Notes: generated by a model from the letters alone, not told the origin. A DNA stretch of 64,000 bases from Fodinicola acaciae (GCF_010993745.1 NZ_WOTN01000001.1:127235-191234); one strand, 5' to 3'; positions 8,801-17,678 are shown, counted from the first letter of the stretch. Numbers and translations: made by a program.

Positions 8801-9046
8801 ATGTCCCAGTTTGATGCCTTGTTAAGCAAGTATTACGCAGTCAGCCCGCCTCGCCAGCATTGTCAGCCCCAACAGTCACACCCGCACCACCCTGGCCTTC
8901 CTGGGAAGTTCGCAAGGCCCCCATGCGTGCGTCGGGCGCACGTAAGAAGGCCCTGCTACCAAAACACAAACCGGCAAGACGGATATGTAGCGCTACAGCA
9001 CGATCGTTGGCATCCAGACCGACGGATTGCTTCCCGCGCGTGACCG
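8799..9046 (+). repeat. Intergenic repeat element, copy A
   Basis: This stretch shares two conserved blocks with 31012-31212, in opposite orientation. Block 1 (about 8801-8848) has AGTTTGATG, TGTTAA and CAAGTATTACG. Block 2 (about 8968-9046) has ACACAAACCGGCAAGACGGA, the perfect 12-base palindrome TGTAGCGCTACA at 8986-8997, then GATCGTT and CTTCCCGC. Copy A carries an extra hairpin of about 60 bases between the blocks. Conservation continues through third-codon positions and no frame has a convincing start and length, so it is treated as non-coding. The rest of the 540-base gap up to 9342 shows no gene, only C-rich sequence. Confidence 0.75.
8894..8952. terminator. Nested hairpin inside repeat copy A
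   Basis: Outer arms GGCCTTC (8894-8900) and GAAGGCC (8946-8952) enclose an inner perfect stem CGTGCG/CGCACG with a five-base loop (8926-8942). It lies about 95 bases after the stop of the small membrane gene and could terminate it. The string CATGCGTGCGTC also occurs in the terminator hairpin at 18452-18504, which suggests a recurrent hairpin family in this genome. Confidence 0.45.
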
Positions 9047-9342
9047 AGCAAGTCCAGAGAGAGCCCAGCCCCGCCATAAACCGCCGCCCGCACCCCTCGT
9101 GCACATGATTGGCGTTCCCGCGCCTCCTCCCTTGAGGTCGCTCGCCGCGCAGGCGCGCCCGCCGCGCAGGCGAAAAACCGACCACCCACACACGCAACGA
9201 GCGGGCGAAGCCGCCACCCCAACGCATCAACCAGAAAACCAACCCTTCACCCCGACGCCACACAGACGACCACCCCAACCCCTCGATCCCCCTCACCACC
9301 CCCGACTTGCGCGAAGCTATGAACCCCTGATTCACTTCTTGA

Positions 9343-9975
9343 GTGCCCTACCGCCGCACCCCCCGCGTCCAAGCCCGCCTGGACACCCAACGCGCCGCGA
9401 TCGTCGCCGCCGCGACGGACCTGCTTGCCGACCGCGGATACGCCGGCTGCTCGATGGCGGCGGTCGCGGCCAGGGCTGGCGTCGCGACGGGTACGGTCTA
9501 CAAGCACTTTCCCGGCAAGGCCGATCTCGCTGTCGAGCTGTTCCGCACGGTCGTCGACCGGGAAGTCGCGGCGGTTCACGATGCCATGGCCCTGCCGGGC
9601 ACGGCGACCGAGCGGGTCGTCGCGTTTCTGGAAACTTTCGCTGGCAGGGCGTTGAAATCGCCCCGGCTCGCGTACGCGCTGCTGGCGGAGCCGGTGGATC
9701 CGGCGGTGGAGGCGGAGCGGCTGGTCTTCCGGCGTACGTTCCGGGACGCGGCGGCGAAACAGATCGCGGAGGCCGTACGCGAGAACGCGCTTCCGCCACA
9801 GGATCCCGAACTCGCGGCCGCCGCGCTGATCGGCGCGGTCGGCGAGGTGCTGGTCGGGCCGCTCGCCGACGGCCAGCCGCATCCCGACGTCGTCCCGAAT
9901 CTGGTCAGTTTTGCCTTACGAGCATTAGGGACTTCGAAACAGACCCTAGGAGCATCCGATGCCGGCCACCCATGA
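9343..9975 (+). CDS. TetR/AcrR-family transcriptional regulator
   Basis: 210 residues. The N-terminal TetR HTH is clear: RAAIVAAATDLLADRGYAGCSM, then AARAGVATGTVYKHFPGKADL. The C-terminal part is the variable ligand domain. The GTG at 9343 is the start that keeps a normal pre-HTH length. Its last 17 bases overlap the acyl-CoA dehydrogenase gene, so the two are surely cotranscribed. It probably represses its own operon and senses an acyl-CoA or fatty compound, but no operator is evident upstream. Confidence 0.9.
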   Translation: MPYRRTPRVQARLDTQRAAIVAAATDLLADRGYAGCSMAAVAARAGVATGTVYKHFPGKADLAVELFRTVVDREVAAVHDAMALPGTATERVVAFLETFAGRALKSPRLAYALLAEPVDPAVEAERLVFRRTFRDAAAKQIAEAVRENALPPQDPELAAAALIGAVGEVLVGPLADGQPHPDVVPNLVSFALRALGTSKQTLGASDAGHP

Positions 9976-11587
9976 GGTCACCAACCAGGTTCCGCCGATC
10001 GACGGCTACAACGTGGCCGACGACCCGACTTTGCTCGACGGCATGCGAAAGTATGGCGCGGACTGGGCCGAGCGCGAGGTGCGCGAGCTCGGCAAGCTCG
10101 CCGGCAGCGAGAAAGCGCGTGAGTGGGGGCGGCTGGTCAACACCTATCCGCCGGCGCTGAAGACCCATGACCGCTTCGGCAACCGGATCGACGAGGTGGA
10201 GTTTCATCCGCACTGGCACGACCTGATGAAGGTCGCGGTGAAAAACGGCCTGCAGGCCTCGCCGTGGCTGATGCTCCGCGACGGCGAGCACGTGGCGCGC
10301 GCGGCCAAGTTCTACGTGTGGTCGCAGGTCGAAGCGGGTCACACCTGCCCGATTTCCATGACGTACGCGGCAATCCCGGCGCTGCGGGTCGAGCCGGAGC
10401 TGGCCAGGCAGTTCGAGGGCAAGCTCGGCGCGCGCACATACGACTACGGCCTGCGTGTGCCGACCGAAAAGAACGGCCTGATCGCCGGCATGTCGATGAC
10501 CGAGAAACAGGGCGGCTCGGACGTACGCGCCAACGCCACGGTCGCCAAACCGACCGCGAGCGGCATGTATCACCTGGTCGGGCACAAGTGGTTCACCTCG
10601 GCGCCGATGTCGGACCTGTTCCTCACGCTCGCGCAGGCTCCCGGCGGCCTGACCTGCTTCCTGCTGCCGCGGGTCCTGCCTGACGGCACGCGCAACCGGA
10701 TTTTGTTGCAGCGACTCAAAGACAAGCTTGGCAACAAGTCCAACGCGTCGGCCGAGATCGAGTACGACGGCGCGCTCGGCTGGCGGATCGGCGAGGAAGG
10801 CCGCGGCGTCCGGACGATCATCGCGATGGTCAACAACACCCGGCTGGACTGCGCGCTCGGCGGTGCGTCCGGCATGCGGCTGGCCGTCGTCAACGCCGTC
10901 CACCACTGCGCACACCGCCGAGCTTTTGGTGCCCTGCTCGTCGATCAGCCGCTGATGGCCAACGTACTGGCCGACCTGACGGTCGAGTCGGAGGCCGCGA
11001 CGATCGTCTCGATGCGGCTGGCCGGCGCCACCGACCTCGCCGCGAACGGCGATCGCAACGAAGAGACGTTCCGGCGGCTGGCCTTGGCGGTCACCAAATA
11101 CTGGGTCTGCAAGCGCGCTCCGGCGCATGCCGCCGAGGCGCTGGAATGCCTCGGCGGCAACGGATACGTCGAGGAGTCCGGCATGCCGCGGCTCTATCGC
11201 GAGGCGCCGCTGTCCTCGATCTGGGAAGGCTCCGGCAACGTGGCCGCGCTGGACGCGTTGCGGGCCATGGCCAAGCAGCCGGAGTCGGTGGAGGCGTTCT
11301 TCGCCGAGGTCGAGCTGGCCACCGGCGCCGACGTGCGGCTCGACACCGCGGTCGCGCACCTGCGCAAGGAACTGTCCGACCTGGCCGACCTCGAATACCG
11401 GGCGCGACGGATCGTCGAGCGGATGGCGCTGGTGCTGCAGGGGTCGCTGCTGGTGCGCGACGGCCACCCGGCGGTCGCGTCGGCGTTCTGCGCGTCGAGG
11501 CTGGCAGAGGACTGGGGTGTCGCCTTCGGTACGCTGCCGGCAGGCCTGGACACCAGCGCGATAATCGACCGCGCGCGTACGTCGTAG
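9959..11587 (+). CDS. aidB: AidB-like acyl-CoA dehydrogenase
   Basis: 542 residues, essentially the length of E. coli AidB and longer than ordinary acyl-CoA dehydrogenases. AidB-type features are SMTEKQGGSDVRAN in the FAD-binding middle domain, HKWFTSAPMSDLF, and the C-terminal ECLGGNGYVEESGMPRLYRE followed by SSIWEGSGN. AidB proteins are FAD-binding and linked to alkylation response or to isovaleryl-CoA-like oxidation. An AGGAG site lies seven bases before the ATG. The gene overlaps the TetR gene that presumably controls it. Catalytic activity cannot be judged from sequence alone. Confidence 0.88.
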   Translation: MPATHEVTNQVPPIDGYNVADDPTLLDGMRKYGADWAEREVRELGKLAGSEKAREWGRLVNTYPPALKTHDRFGNRIDEVEFHPHWHDLMKVAVKNGLQASPWLMLRDGEHVARAAKFYVWSQVEAGHTCPISMTYAAIPALRVEPELARQFEGKLGARTYDYGLRVPTEKNGLIAGMSMTEKQGGSDVRANATVAKPTASGMYHLVGHKWFTSAPMSDLFLTLAQAPGGLTCFLLPRVLPDGTRNRILLQRLKDKLGNKSNASAEIEYDGALGWRIGEEGRGVRTIIAMVNNTRLDCALGGASGMRLAVVNAVHHCAHRRAFGALLVDQPLMANVLADLTVESEAATIVSMRLAGATDLAANGDRNEETFRRLALAVTKYWVCKRAPAHAAEALECLGGNGYVEESGMPRLYREAPLSSIWEGSGNVAALDALRAMAKQPESVEAFFAEVELATGADVRLDTAVAHLRKELSDLADLEYRARRIVERMALVLQGSLLVRDGHPAVASAFCASRLAEDWGVAFGTLPAGLDTSAIIDRARTS

Positions 11588-11692
11588 GAGCCTTTTCCAA
11601 CGTCGTCAACCGCGCTTCACCGCGGCGATTCAGCGATCGTAAAGTCACATCTGCGTCAATGGCCTGACATCCCGATTATGTGAGGAGATGTC

Positions 11693-12274
11693 ATGGTCCG
11701 AAGACTCGCAGCGCTCGCCGTCGCGACCGTCGCGATGGCCGGCCTGCTCAGCGCGCTGCCGGCCAGCCCGGCATCGGCCGACGTACGCAGCGCGATCGCC
11801 GACGCCGCGATCAGCCAGATCGGCAAGGCCGAGACCGGCACGAACTACTACCCGATCGCGTACAAGATCAACGACTCGATCGTCCGGCCGGCCGCCTGGT
11901 GCGGCATCTTCGCCAACTGGGCCTGGTGGAAGGGCGGCGCGACGGCGCGGCCGAACATGACCGGCTCCGGCACCGCGCAGGGTCACTGGGCCACCTACTG
12001 GCAGAAGTGGGCCAAGGACCACAGCCGCTGGAAGCCGATCGCCAACAAGAACCCGGCGCCCGGTGACGTGGTCGTCTACGGCAACTACCCGGACAGCCGG
12101 CACGTCGGCGTCGTCGTGCAGGTGCGCAAGGGCAGCGACGGCAAGGTCACCCAGATCCGCAGCGTGGAAGGCAACTTCGGGGACAAGGTCACTGACCGCG
12201 GCTGGCGCAACATCGGCAGCCTGACCGGCGGCGGCGCCTCGGCGACCGGTTTCGCGTCGCCGGTGGCTCTCTAG
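11693..12274 (+). CDS. Secreted CHAP-domain protein 1
   Basis: 193 residues. Signal peptide in residues 1-29 (MVRRLAALAVATVAMAGLL, cleavage near ASA). The mature part is a CHAP cysteine amidase or peptidase fold: nucleophile Cys in PAAWCGIFANWAWW and His in SRHVGVVVQV, followed by an Asn-containing VEGNFGDKV. Family role: peptidoglycan cross-bridge or amide cleavage outside the cell. RBS GAGGAG lies five bases before the ATG. The next gene is a close paralogue in tandem. The catalytic pair is intact. Confidence 0.88.
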   Translation: MVRRLAALAVATVAMAGLLSALPASPASADVRSAIADAAISQIGKAETGTNYYPIAYKINDSIVRPAAWCGIFANWAWWKGGATARPNMTGSGTAQGHWATYWQKWAKDHSRWKPIANKNPAPGDVVVYGNYPDSRHVGVVVQVRKGSDGKVTQIRSVEGNFGDKVTDRGWRNIGSLTGGGASATGFASPVAL

Positions 12275-12280
12275 CCCGAC

Positions 12281-12318
12281 GTCCGGTCCGGCGGAGGAGG
12301 GAGGCCGCCGGGCCGGAC
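12281..12318 (+). terminator. Strong hairpin between the two CHAP genes
   Basis: GTCCGGTCCGGCGG (12281-12294) pairs with CCGCCGGGCCGGAC (12305-12318) through 14 pairs, one of them U-G, around a ten-base purine loop. It is followed by TTTCCCTTCT. It has the shape of an intrinsic terminator or attenuator. The next RBS (AAAGGAG) begins about 12 bases later, so it would uncouple or attenuate expression of the second CHAP gene. Confidence 0.7.
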
Positions 12319-12342
12319 TTTCCCTTCTGGAAAGGAGATCCG

Positions 12343-12939
12343 ATGGTGAGACGGTTGACGGCGGCGCTGGTCGTGGCGCTCGCGTTCGCGCTGGCCGGGT
12401 CGGTCAGCCTGGTGCCGGTGACGGCGGCGTACGCGGATCCGCCGAGCGCGCACATCCGTGACTCGATCGCGAAGGCGGCGATCAGCCAGATCGGCAAGAA
12501 GGAGACCGGCAACAACTACTACCCGAAGGCGTACAAGATCAGCAGCGCCATCCTGCGGCCGGCCGCCTGGTGCGGCATCTTCGCCAACTGGGCCTGGTGG
12601 AAGGGCGGCGCGACCAAGCGGCCGAACATGACCGGCAGCGGCACCAACCAGGGGCACTGGGCCACCTACTGGCAGAAGTGGGGCAAGGCGCAGCACCGCT
12701 GGAAGCCGATCAGCAAGAAGAGCACCGCGCCCGGTGACGTGGTGGTCTACGGCAACTATCCGGACAGCCGGCATGTCGGGGTCGTGGTGGGCGTGAAGTA
12801 CGACAGCCACGGCAACGTCTCGCAGGTGCGTACGGTCGAAGGCAATTTCGGGGACAAGGTGACCGACCGTGGTTGGCGCAAGATCGGGTCGATGTCCGGT
12901 GGTGGCGCGAAGGCGACCGGCTTCGTCTCGCCAGTCTGA
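12343..12939 (+). CDS. Secreted CHAP-domain protein 2 (tandem paralogue)
   Basis: 198 residues, clearly duplicated from the preceding gene: the mature parts share long identical runs such as PAAWCGIFANWAWWKGGAT, GHWATYWQKW, APGDVVVYGNYPDSRHVGVV and VEGNFGDKVTDRGWR. The signal peptide differs (MVRRLTAALVVALAFALAG, then a longer linker ending AYADPPSAH). Catalytic Cys and His are retained. AAAGGAG RBS five bases before the ATG. Likely an extracellular peptidoglycan or peptide hydrolase; the divergence in the exported leader and the surface Lys residues suggests specialisation. Confidence 0.88.
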   Translation: MVRRLTAALVVALAFALAGSVSLVPVTAAYADPPSAHIRDSIAKAAISQIGKKETGNNYYPKAYKISSAILRPAAWCGIFANWAWWKGGATKRPNMTGSGTNQGHWATYWQKWGKAQHRWKPISKKSTAPGDVVVYGNYPDSRHVGVVVGVKYDSHGNVSQVRTVEGNFGDKVTDRGWRKIGSMSGGGAKATGFVSPV

Positions 12940-13000
12940 GCAGAGGCCGTTTTCGTTGATTTGGCCCCGCACGCTTGCCTACGTGCGACAAAGTGGGGCT

Positions 13001-13942
13001 ATGTCGGAGCCCGATACGGTTCTGGATCCGGATCCGCGGCCGGCCCGGACCGCCGCGGAGTACGTGGACCTGTTGCGACGGTTGAAAGACCAGTCAGGTC
13101 TGACCTACCGGCAGCTCGAGCAGAAGGCCGCGGCGGCCGGCTGTGTGTTGCCGCGGAGCACCGCGGCGACGATGCTCAGCCGGCCGAGCCTGCCACGCGA
13201 GGAGCTGGTGACGGCGCTGGTACGCGCGACCGGTGGCGACGAGTCGGTGGCGCAGGTCTGGGTCGACGTGCGTAAGCGGCTCGCCGCCGCGCCGGAGGAA
13301 CCGCCGGACACGTCCGCCGGCCGGCCGGGAAAGTCGTTTCTGGCGCGGTTTTTCGGCCTCGCCAGCCGGCCGGTGTGGGCTTTGGTCGGCGCGCTGCTGA
13401 CCGTGTTCTTGCTCGCAGGTCCCGGTGCGTCGCTGCTCCAGACGCGGGCGCAACCCACCGGCGAGCCGTCCGCGTCGCTGGCGGTCACCCCGGCGGTCCC
13501 GCCGGACGGCACCTACCGCCTGCGCCTTCCGCGCTCCGGCATGTGCTTCTCCGAGGACCCGGCCAACTACTCCGGCCTGGACTTCCAGACCGCCTGTGCG
13601 TACGCTTTTCCGCCGATCGCCCTGGAAAAACAGCCGACCGGCACCTACCACCTGGCCACGCAGCATCCGAAGCTCGGACCCGGTTGCGTCGGCGTGAGCC
13701 ACGCCGATCCGAATCCCGGCGCGGTGGTGTCCAACGGTTACTGCGACTCGGGTGACGCGGTGGAATACACGTTGGAGCCGGTGACCGTGCCGCTGCGCGG
13801 CTTTCGTATCCACCCTGTCCACAGTGGACTCTGCCTCGGCGTTCCCAACAACTCCACCAGAAGCGGCGCACCGATCCGGCAGCTGACCTGCGACCGTACG
13901 GCGCCGGGACAGGTCTTCGCCTTCGACAAGTCAGGAGGTTGA
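13001..13942 (+). CDS. HTH - single TM - ricin-like extracellular domain protein
   Basis: 313 residues. Residues 10-90 form an XRE-like HTH (EYVDLLRRLKDQSGLTYRQLEQ, then RSTAATMLSRPSLPREELVTALVRATGG). One TM helix at about 125-147 (PVWALVGALLTVFLLAGPG). Residues about 165-313 are a Cys-containing beta-trefoil-like domain (GTYRLRLPRSGMCFSEDP, GFRIHPVHSGLCLGVPNN, QVFAFDKSGG). The layout would link extracellular sensing or carbohydrate binding to a cytoplasmic HTH. The ATG at 13001 is the first start before the HTH. It overlaps the convergent capA-like gene by 12 bases. Function inferred only. Confidence 0.72.
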   Translation: MSEPDTVLDPDPRPARTAAEYVDLLRRLKDQSGLTYRQLEQKAAAAGCVLPRSTAATMLSRPSLPREELVTALVRATGGDESVAQVWVDVRKRLAAAPEEPPDTSAGRPGKSFLARFFGLASRPVWALVGALLTVFLLAGPGASLLQTRAQPTGEPSASLAVTPAVPPDGTYRLRLPRSGMCFSEDPANYSGLDFQTACAYAFPPIALEKQPTGTYHLATQHPKLGPGCVGVSHADPNPGAVVSNGYCDSGDAVEYTLEPVTVPLRGFRIHPVHSGLCLGVPNNSTRSGAPIRQLTCDRTAPGQVFAFDKSGG

Positions 13943-15016
13943 CGCGCCGGCCAGCCTCGTGCACGCGCGCAGCTGCTGGAACTTCCGGCTGATCCGGTTG
14001 CCCTCGGCGCCGGTCGCCACCTCCGGCTGGCCGGTCCTGGTGATCCACGCCGGTACGAACGTCGACCCGGTGACCTTCTTGCCGTCGATCGTCAGGCGCA
14101 GCACACCGGTGTCGTTGCTCAGCTCGTTGTCCTTCCACCAAAGGAAGTTGCCGAGTCCGTAGGCGACATAGGTCCGGCCGAGCCAGCCGTCGCCGAGCAG
14201 CAGATGCGCGTGCGTCTCGATGAACGCGTCGGCGCCGGCGTCGGACAGCTGTTTGGCCAGCTTCTGCTGGGCGAGCGTGGCGCACTGCTGGCCTTCGGTG
14301 CCGCCGTGGACGTACGCGATGACGATGTCGGCCTGCTGTTTGGCGGCACGGATGGCGGCGAGCGTACGCGGCAGGTCGACCCATGCGGACGCCTCGCCTG
14401 GCCGGCTGTCGGTGGCGGTCCAGCTGTCGGACAGCTCGTGCAGCTGGCTGACCGAGACGATCGCGATCTTCGTGCCGCGTACGGTCGCGGTGTAGGGCTT
14501 CCACGCCTCGGTGGCGTTGTGCCCGATGCCGACGACCGGAAACTGGTGCTTTTCGGCCAGCGCCAAGGTGTCCGCGAGCCCGGACCTGCCGTAGTCCAGC
14601 GCGTGGTTGTTGGCCATCATCGCCGCGTCGACGCCGGCGGCCTTCAACGCGTCGAAGGCGCTGCCAGGAGCGCGGAAGTGATATTGCTTCGGCTCGGCGG
14701 TGCCGCCGTCGGTGATCGCGGTCTCCAGATTGACGAACGCGAGGTCTGCCGACTGGAATTGGGCGGCGATCGAGCCGAAGGCGGTCGCCGGGTCGTCGAG
14801 CAGTTTGGCCGTACGGCCGGCGAAGTGCACGTCACCGGCGAACGCGATGGTGATCGGTTTGTCGGCGTCAGCCTCGGCCCTGGTGGTCACGTCCGGCGCC
14901 GGCGCGGCGGACTTCCGAGGTGTCTGAGGGGCCCCGTTGGAACATCCGGCGATCGCGGCCGTGACGACCGCGATCGCGACAATCGCACGCATTCTCGCGT
15001 GCCGTCGTAAGCACAC
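13931..15016 (-). CDS. CapA-family (poly-gamma-glutamate-like) lipoprotein
   Basis: 361 residues. Lipobox AAIAGC near the N-terminus, then a Pro/Ala linker and a CapA metallophosphatase-like domain. Motifs: AFAGDVHFAG, FVNLETAITDGG, AMMANNHALDYGRSG, IAYVHGGTEG and ETHAHLLLG, followed by YGLGNFLWW. Such proteins belong to the PGA-synthesis CapA family, but many actinobacterial members lack the other cap genes, as here. Surface-anchored; the substrate is unknown. Start uncertain: GTG at 15016 gives a basic n-region, while ATG at 14992 gives a minimal leader. Confidence 0.85.
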   Translation of the reverse strand: MCLRRHARMRAIVAIAVVTAAIAGCSNGAPQTPRKSAAPAPDVTTRAEADADKPITIAFAGDVHFAGRTAKLLDDPATAFGSIAAQFQSADLAFVNLETAITDGGTAEPKQYHFRAPGSAFDALKAAGVDAAMMANNHALDYGRSGLADTLALAEKHQFPVVGIGHNATEAWKPYTATVRGTKIAIVSVSQLHELSDSWTATDSRPGEASAWVDLPRTLAAIRAAKQQADIVIAYVHGGTEGQQCATLAQQKLAKQLSDAGADAFIETHAHLLLGDGWLGRTYVAYGLGNFLWWKDNELSNDTGVLRLTIDGKKVTGSTFVPAWITRTGQPEVATGAEGNRISRKFQQLRACTRLAGASTS

Positions 15017-15112
15017 AACCGCACTGTACTGGCCTTATGTGGCGTCATCTCGCGGCAGCCACCGGCTTCGGGTTACGGTCAAGTGTTACCAACCAGTAGG
15101 CGAGAGGGCGGC

Positions 15113-15865
15113 ATGGGCGGTTTCGACGGGAAAGTGGCGGTGGTGACCGGCGCCAGCCGTGGCATCGGTCTGGCGGTCGCGCGGGAGCTGGTCGACAGCG
15201 GAGCCAAGGTCTGCGTCACCGCGCGGTCCGCGGAGCCGCTGGCCGAGGCCGTACGGCAGCTCGGCGGTGAGCAGCACGCGATCGGCATCGCCGGCAAGGC
15301 ACATGACCCCGACCACCAGGCCGAGGTGGTGGAGACGGTCATCAAGACCTTCGGCAGCCTGGACGTACTGGTCAACAACACCGGCACCAATCCGGTCTTC
15401 GGCCGGATGGTCGACATCGAGCCGCGCGCTGTGTCGAAGATCTTCGAGGTCAACGTGTTCGCCGCGATGTCCTGGGTATCCCGCGTCCATGCCGCGTGGA
15501 TGGAGCAGCACGGTGGGTCGATCGTGAACGTCGCCTCGCTCGGCGGCCTGCGGCCGGCACCGGGCATCGGCACGTACGGTGCGAGCAAGGCCGCCCTGAT
15601 CCACATCACGCAGGAGTACGCGCTGGAGCTGGCGCCGAACGTACGCGTCAATGCGGTCGCGCCGGCCGTCGTGAAAACGCGGTTCGCCGAGAAGCTGTAT
15701 GCCGCCGACGAGGACGGCGTCGCCGCGCATTATCCGCTGCAGCGCCTCGGCGTGCCGGAGGACGTGGCCGCCGCGGTCACTTTCCTGGCCTCCGACCGGG
15801 CCGGCTGGATCACCGGCCAGACGCTCCTTCTGGACGGTGGGATCACGCTGCGCGGCGGGGTCTGA
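15113..15865 (+). CDS. SDR-family oxidoreductase (FabG-like)
   Basis: 250 residues. TGASRGIGLAVA cofactor motif at 12-23, NNTG at about 88, catalytic Ser in NVASLGG and YGASK (YxxxK) near 157-161, and the FabG-like C-terminus GQTLLLDGG. It reduces or oxidises an acyl or hydroxy substrate with NAD(P)H. The ATG at 15113 lies 1 codon before the GFDGKVAVVTG strand. The alpha/beta hydrolase gene starts one base after its stop, so the two are one operon. Confidence 0.9.
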   Translation: MGGFDGKVAVVTGASRGIGLAVARELVDSGAKVCVTARSAEPLAEAVRQLGGEQHAIGIAGKAHDPDHQAEVVETVIKTFGSLDVLVNNTGTNPVFGRMVDIEPRAVSKIFEVNVFAAMSWVSRVHAAWMEQHGGSIVNVASLGGLRPAPGIGTYGASKAALIHITQEYALELAPNVRVNAVAPAVVKTRFAEKLYAADEDGVAAHYPLQRLGVPEDVAAAVTFLASDRAGWITGQTLLLDGGITLRGGV

Positions 15866-15866
15866 C

Positions 15867-16778
15867 GTGCGCGTACGGACCGTGTCCACTGACGACGGCG
15901 CGCGGCTGCACGCCGACATCACCGGCGACCCCGACGGCGCCGTCACCGTCGTGCTCGCACATGGCTGGACGTTGCGCGCGCAGTCGTGGACGCCGGTGTT
16001 GCGCGCGCTGCGGCCGCTCGCACATGACGCGGAGGTCGGTGGGACCCGGTTCGTACGCTATGACCAGCGTTGCCACGGCCAGTCGACCTGGGGGACCGAC
16101 CCGGTCACCGTGGCACGCCTCGGTGAGGATCTTTTCCAGGTTTTGCGGGCACTCGCGCCGACCGGGCCGGTGGTGCTCGCCGGCATGTCGATGGGTGGCA
16201 TGACGATCATGTCGCTGGCCGGCTCGCATCCGGAGATCTTCGGCGATCTGGTGACCGGCGTCGTACTGGTGAGCACGGCGGCCGGCGGCCTGGCCGAGCG
16301 GCATCCGCGGCGCGGTCCGATCGCCCATTTCGTCCGCAACGTGCCGGCGCCGCTGGTCGCCGTCGGCCAACGCTATCCGCGCGGCGTCGACCGTGCGCGA
16401 CGGATTTTTTCGTTGCGCCACAAGCCGATGCTGCGCCGCTTCGAACGCGTCGGCTTCGGCCCGGAGCCGGCCCCGCAGGTCGTACGCGCCACCGCCGCGA
16501 TGATCGAGGCCACGCCTTTCCGCACCATCGTTGAGTTTTATCCGGTGTTGCTGCGCCATGACATGCGTACGCAACTGAATGCGCTCGCGCGCGTACCGGT
16601 TTCGGTTGTGGTTGGCCGTAACGACCAGCTGACGCCGGTGCGGCACAGCCGCGAGATCGCCGAGGCCATTCCGTCGGCAACCCTGCACGTCGAGCCGGAC
16701 ACCGGCCACATGCTGCTGATGGAACGTCCACACGTCGTCGCCGCGCCCATCCGAAAAATGGTCCACGCCACCGCCTGA
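15867..16778 (+). CDS. Alpha/beta-fold hydrolase
   Basis: 303 residues. Nucleophile elbow GMSMGG (G-x-S-x-G) near residue 110, oxyanion region AHGWTLRAQSW, catalytic Asp in VVGRNDQLTP and His in EPDTGHMLLME. The sequence type matches actinobacterial lipase/esterase-like hydrolases associated with lipid metabolism. The GTG at 15867 is one base after the SDR stop, implying translational coupling. The leaving group and substrate are not predictable. Confidence 0.88.
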   Translation: MRVRTVSTDDGARLHADITGDPDGAVTVVLAHGWTLRAQSWTPVLRALRPLAHDAEVGGTRFVRYDQRCHGQSTWGTDPVTVARLGEDLFQVLRALAPTGPVVLAGMSMGGMTIMSLAGSHPEIFGDLVTGVVLVSTAAGGLAERHPRRGPIAHFVRNVPAPLVAVGQRYPRGVDRARRIFSLRHKPMLRRFERVGFGPEPAPQVVRATAAMIEATPFRTIVEFYPVLLRHDMRTQLNALARVPVSVVVGRNDQLTPVRHSREIAEAIPSATLHVEPDTGHMLLMERPHVVAAPIRKMVHATA

Positions 16779-16838
16779 CCGCGACCACGCCACCCTCGCG
16801 TCGGTTGTGCCAACTGATGGTGGGTTACCGTCGTGATC

Positions 16839-17579
16839 ATGGCGAAGGTGACGATCGTGACGGGTGGCGGCCGGGGGATCGGCGCGGCGACGGCGCGGCG
16901 GTTGGTGGCCGGCGGTCACGCCGTGGCGCTCAGCTATCTGTCCGATGTGGACAGTGCGGACAAGCTGGTCGCCGAGCTCGGCGCCGACAACGCGCTCGCG
17001 GTACGCGGCGACATGGCCTCGGAGACCGATGTCGACGAGCTTTTCGCGCGTACGACGGAGAAGTTCGGGCCGGTCACCGGCCTGGTCAACAACGCCGGCT
17101 ACACCGGACCTCTCGGACCGTTTCCGGACGTAACGGGCGACGTGCTCCGCCGCGTCGTTGAGGTCAACATCCTCGGCCTCGAATACTGCACGCAGCGAGC
17201 CGTCAAAGTCATGTCGACCGAACGCGGTGGCAGCGGTGGAGCGATCGTCAACCTGTCGTCCGGCGCGGCGACGATCGGCAGTCCCGGCGAGTACGTGCAT
17301 TACGCGGCGAGCAAGGCGGCGGTGGACGCCTTCACGGTCGGCCTCTCCAAGGAGGTCGGCGGCCAGGGGATCCGGGTCAATGCGGTCGCACCGGGTCTGG
17401 TGGCGACCCGCATCCACGCCGACGCCGGTGACCCCGGACGGGTCGAGCGGATGGCGCCGGGGGTTCCGATCGGCCGGCCCGGGGAGCCCGACGAGATCGC
17501 CGCCGCGATCTGCTGGCTGCTCTCCGACGACGCGTCGTACACCACCGGCGCCATCCTGCGCGTCGCCGGCGGTCGCTGA
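16839..17579 (+). CDS. SDR-family oxidoreductase
   Basis: 246 residues. TGGGRGIGAATA at 7-18, NNAG at about 84, Ser in NLSSGAAT and YAASK as the YxxxK pair, C-terminal GAILRVAGG. A typical classical SDR of the glucose-dehydrogenase/FabG group. The ATG at 16839 is chosen; a GTG two codons upstream is possible. 60 bases separate it from the hydrolase gene, and the FabG gene follows 99 bases after it on the same strand. Confidence 0.88.
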   Translation: MAKVTIVTGGGRGIGAATARRLVAGGHAVALSYLSDVDSADKLVAELGADNALAVRGDMASETDVDELFARTTEKFGPVTGLVNNAGYTGPLGPFPDVTGDVLRRVVEVNILGLEYCTQRAVKVMSTERGGSGGAIVNLSSGAATIGSPGEYVHYAASKAAVDAFTVGLSKEVGGQGIRVNAVAPGLVATRIHADAGDPGRVERMAPGVPIGRPGEPDEIAAAICWLLSDDASYTTGAILRVAGGR

Positions 17580-17678
17580 CACTCAGGCCGGGGGATAGCT
17601 CACACCGGCGCGGCGGCAAACCGAATCCCGTTCTAGAGTTTCGGCTAACTGGTGCCAACGGAAAGGCGAGACGAACTG

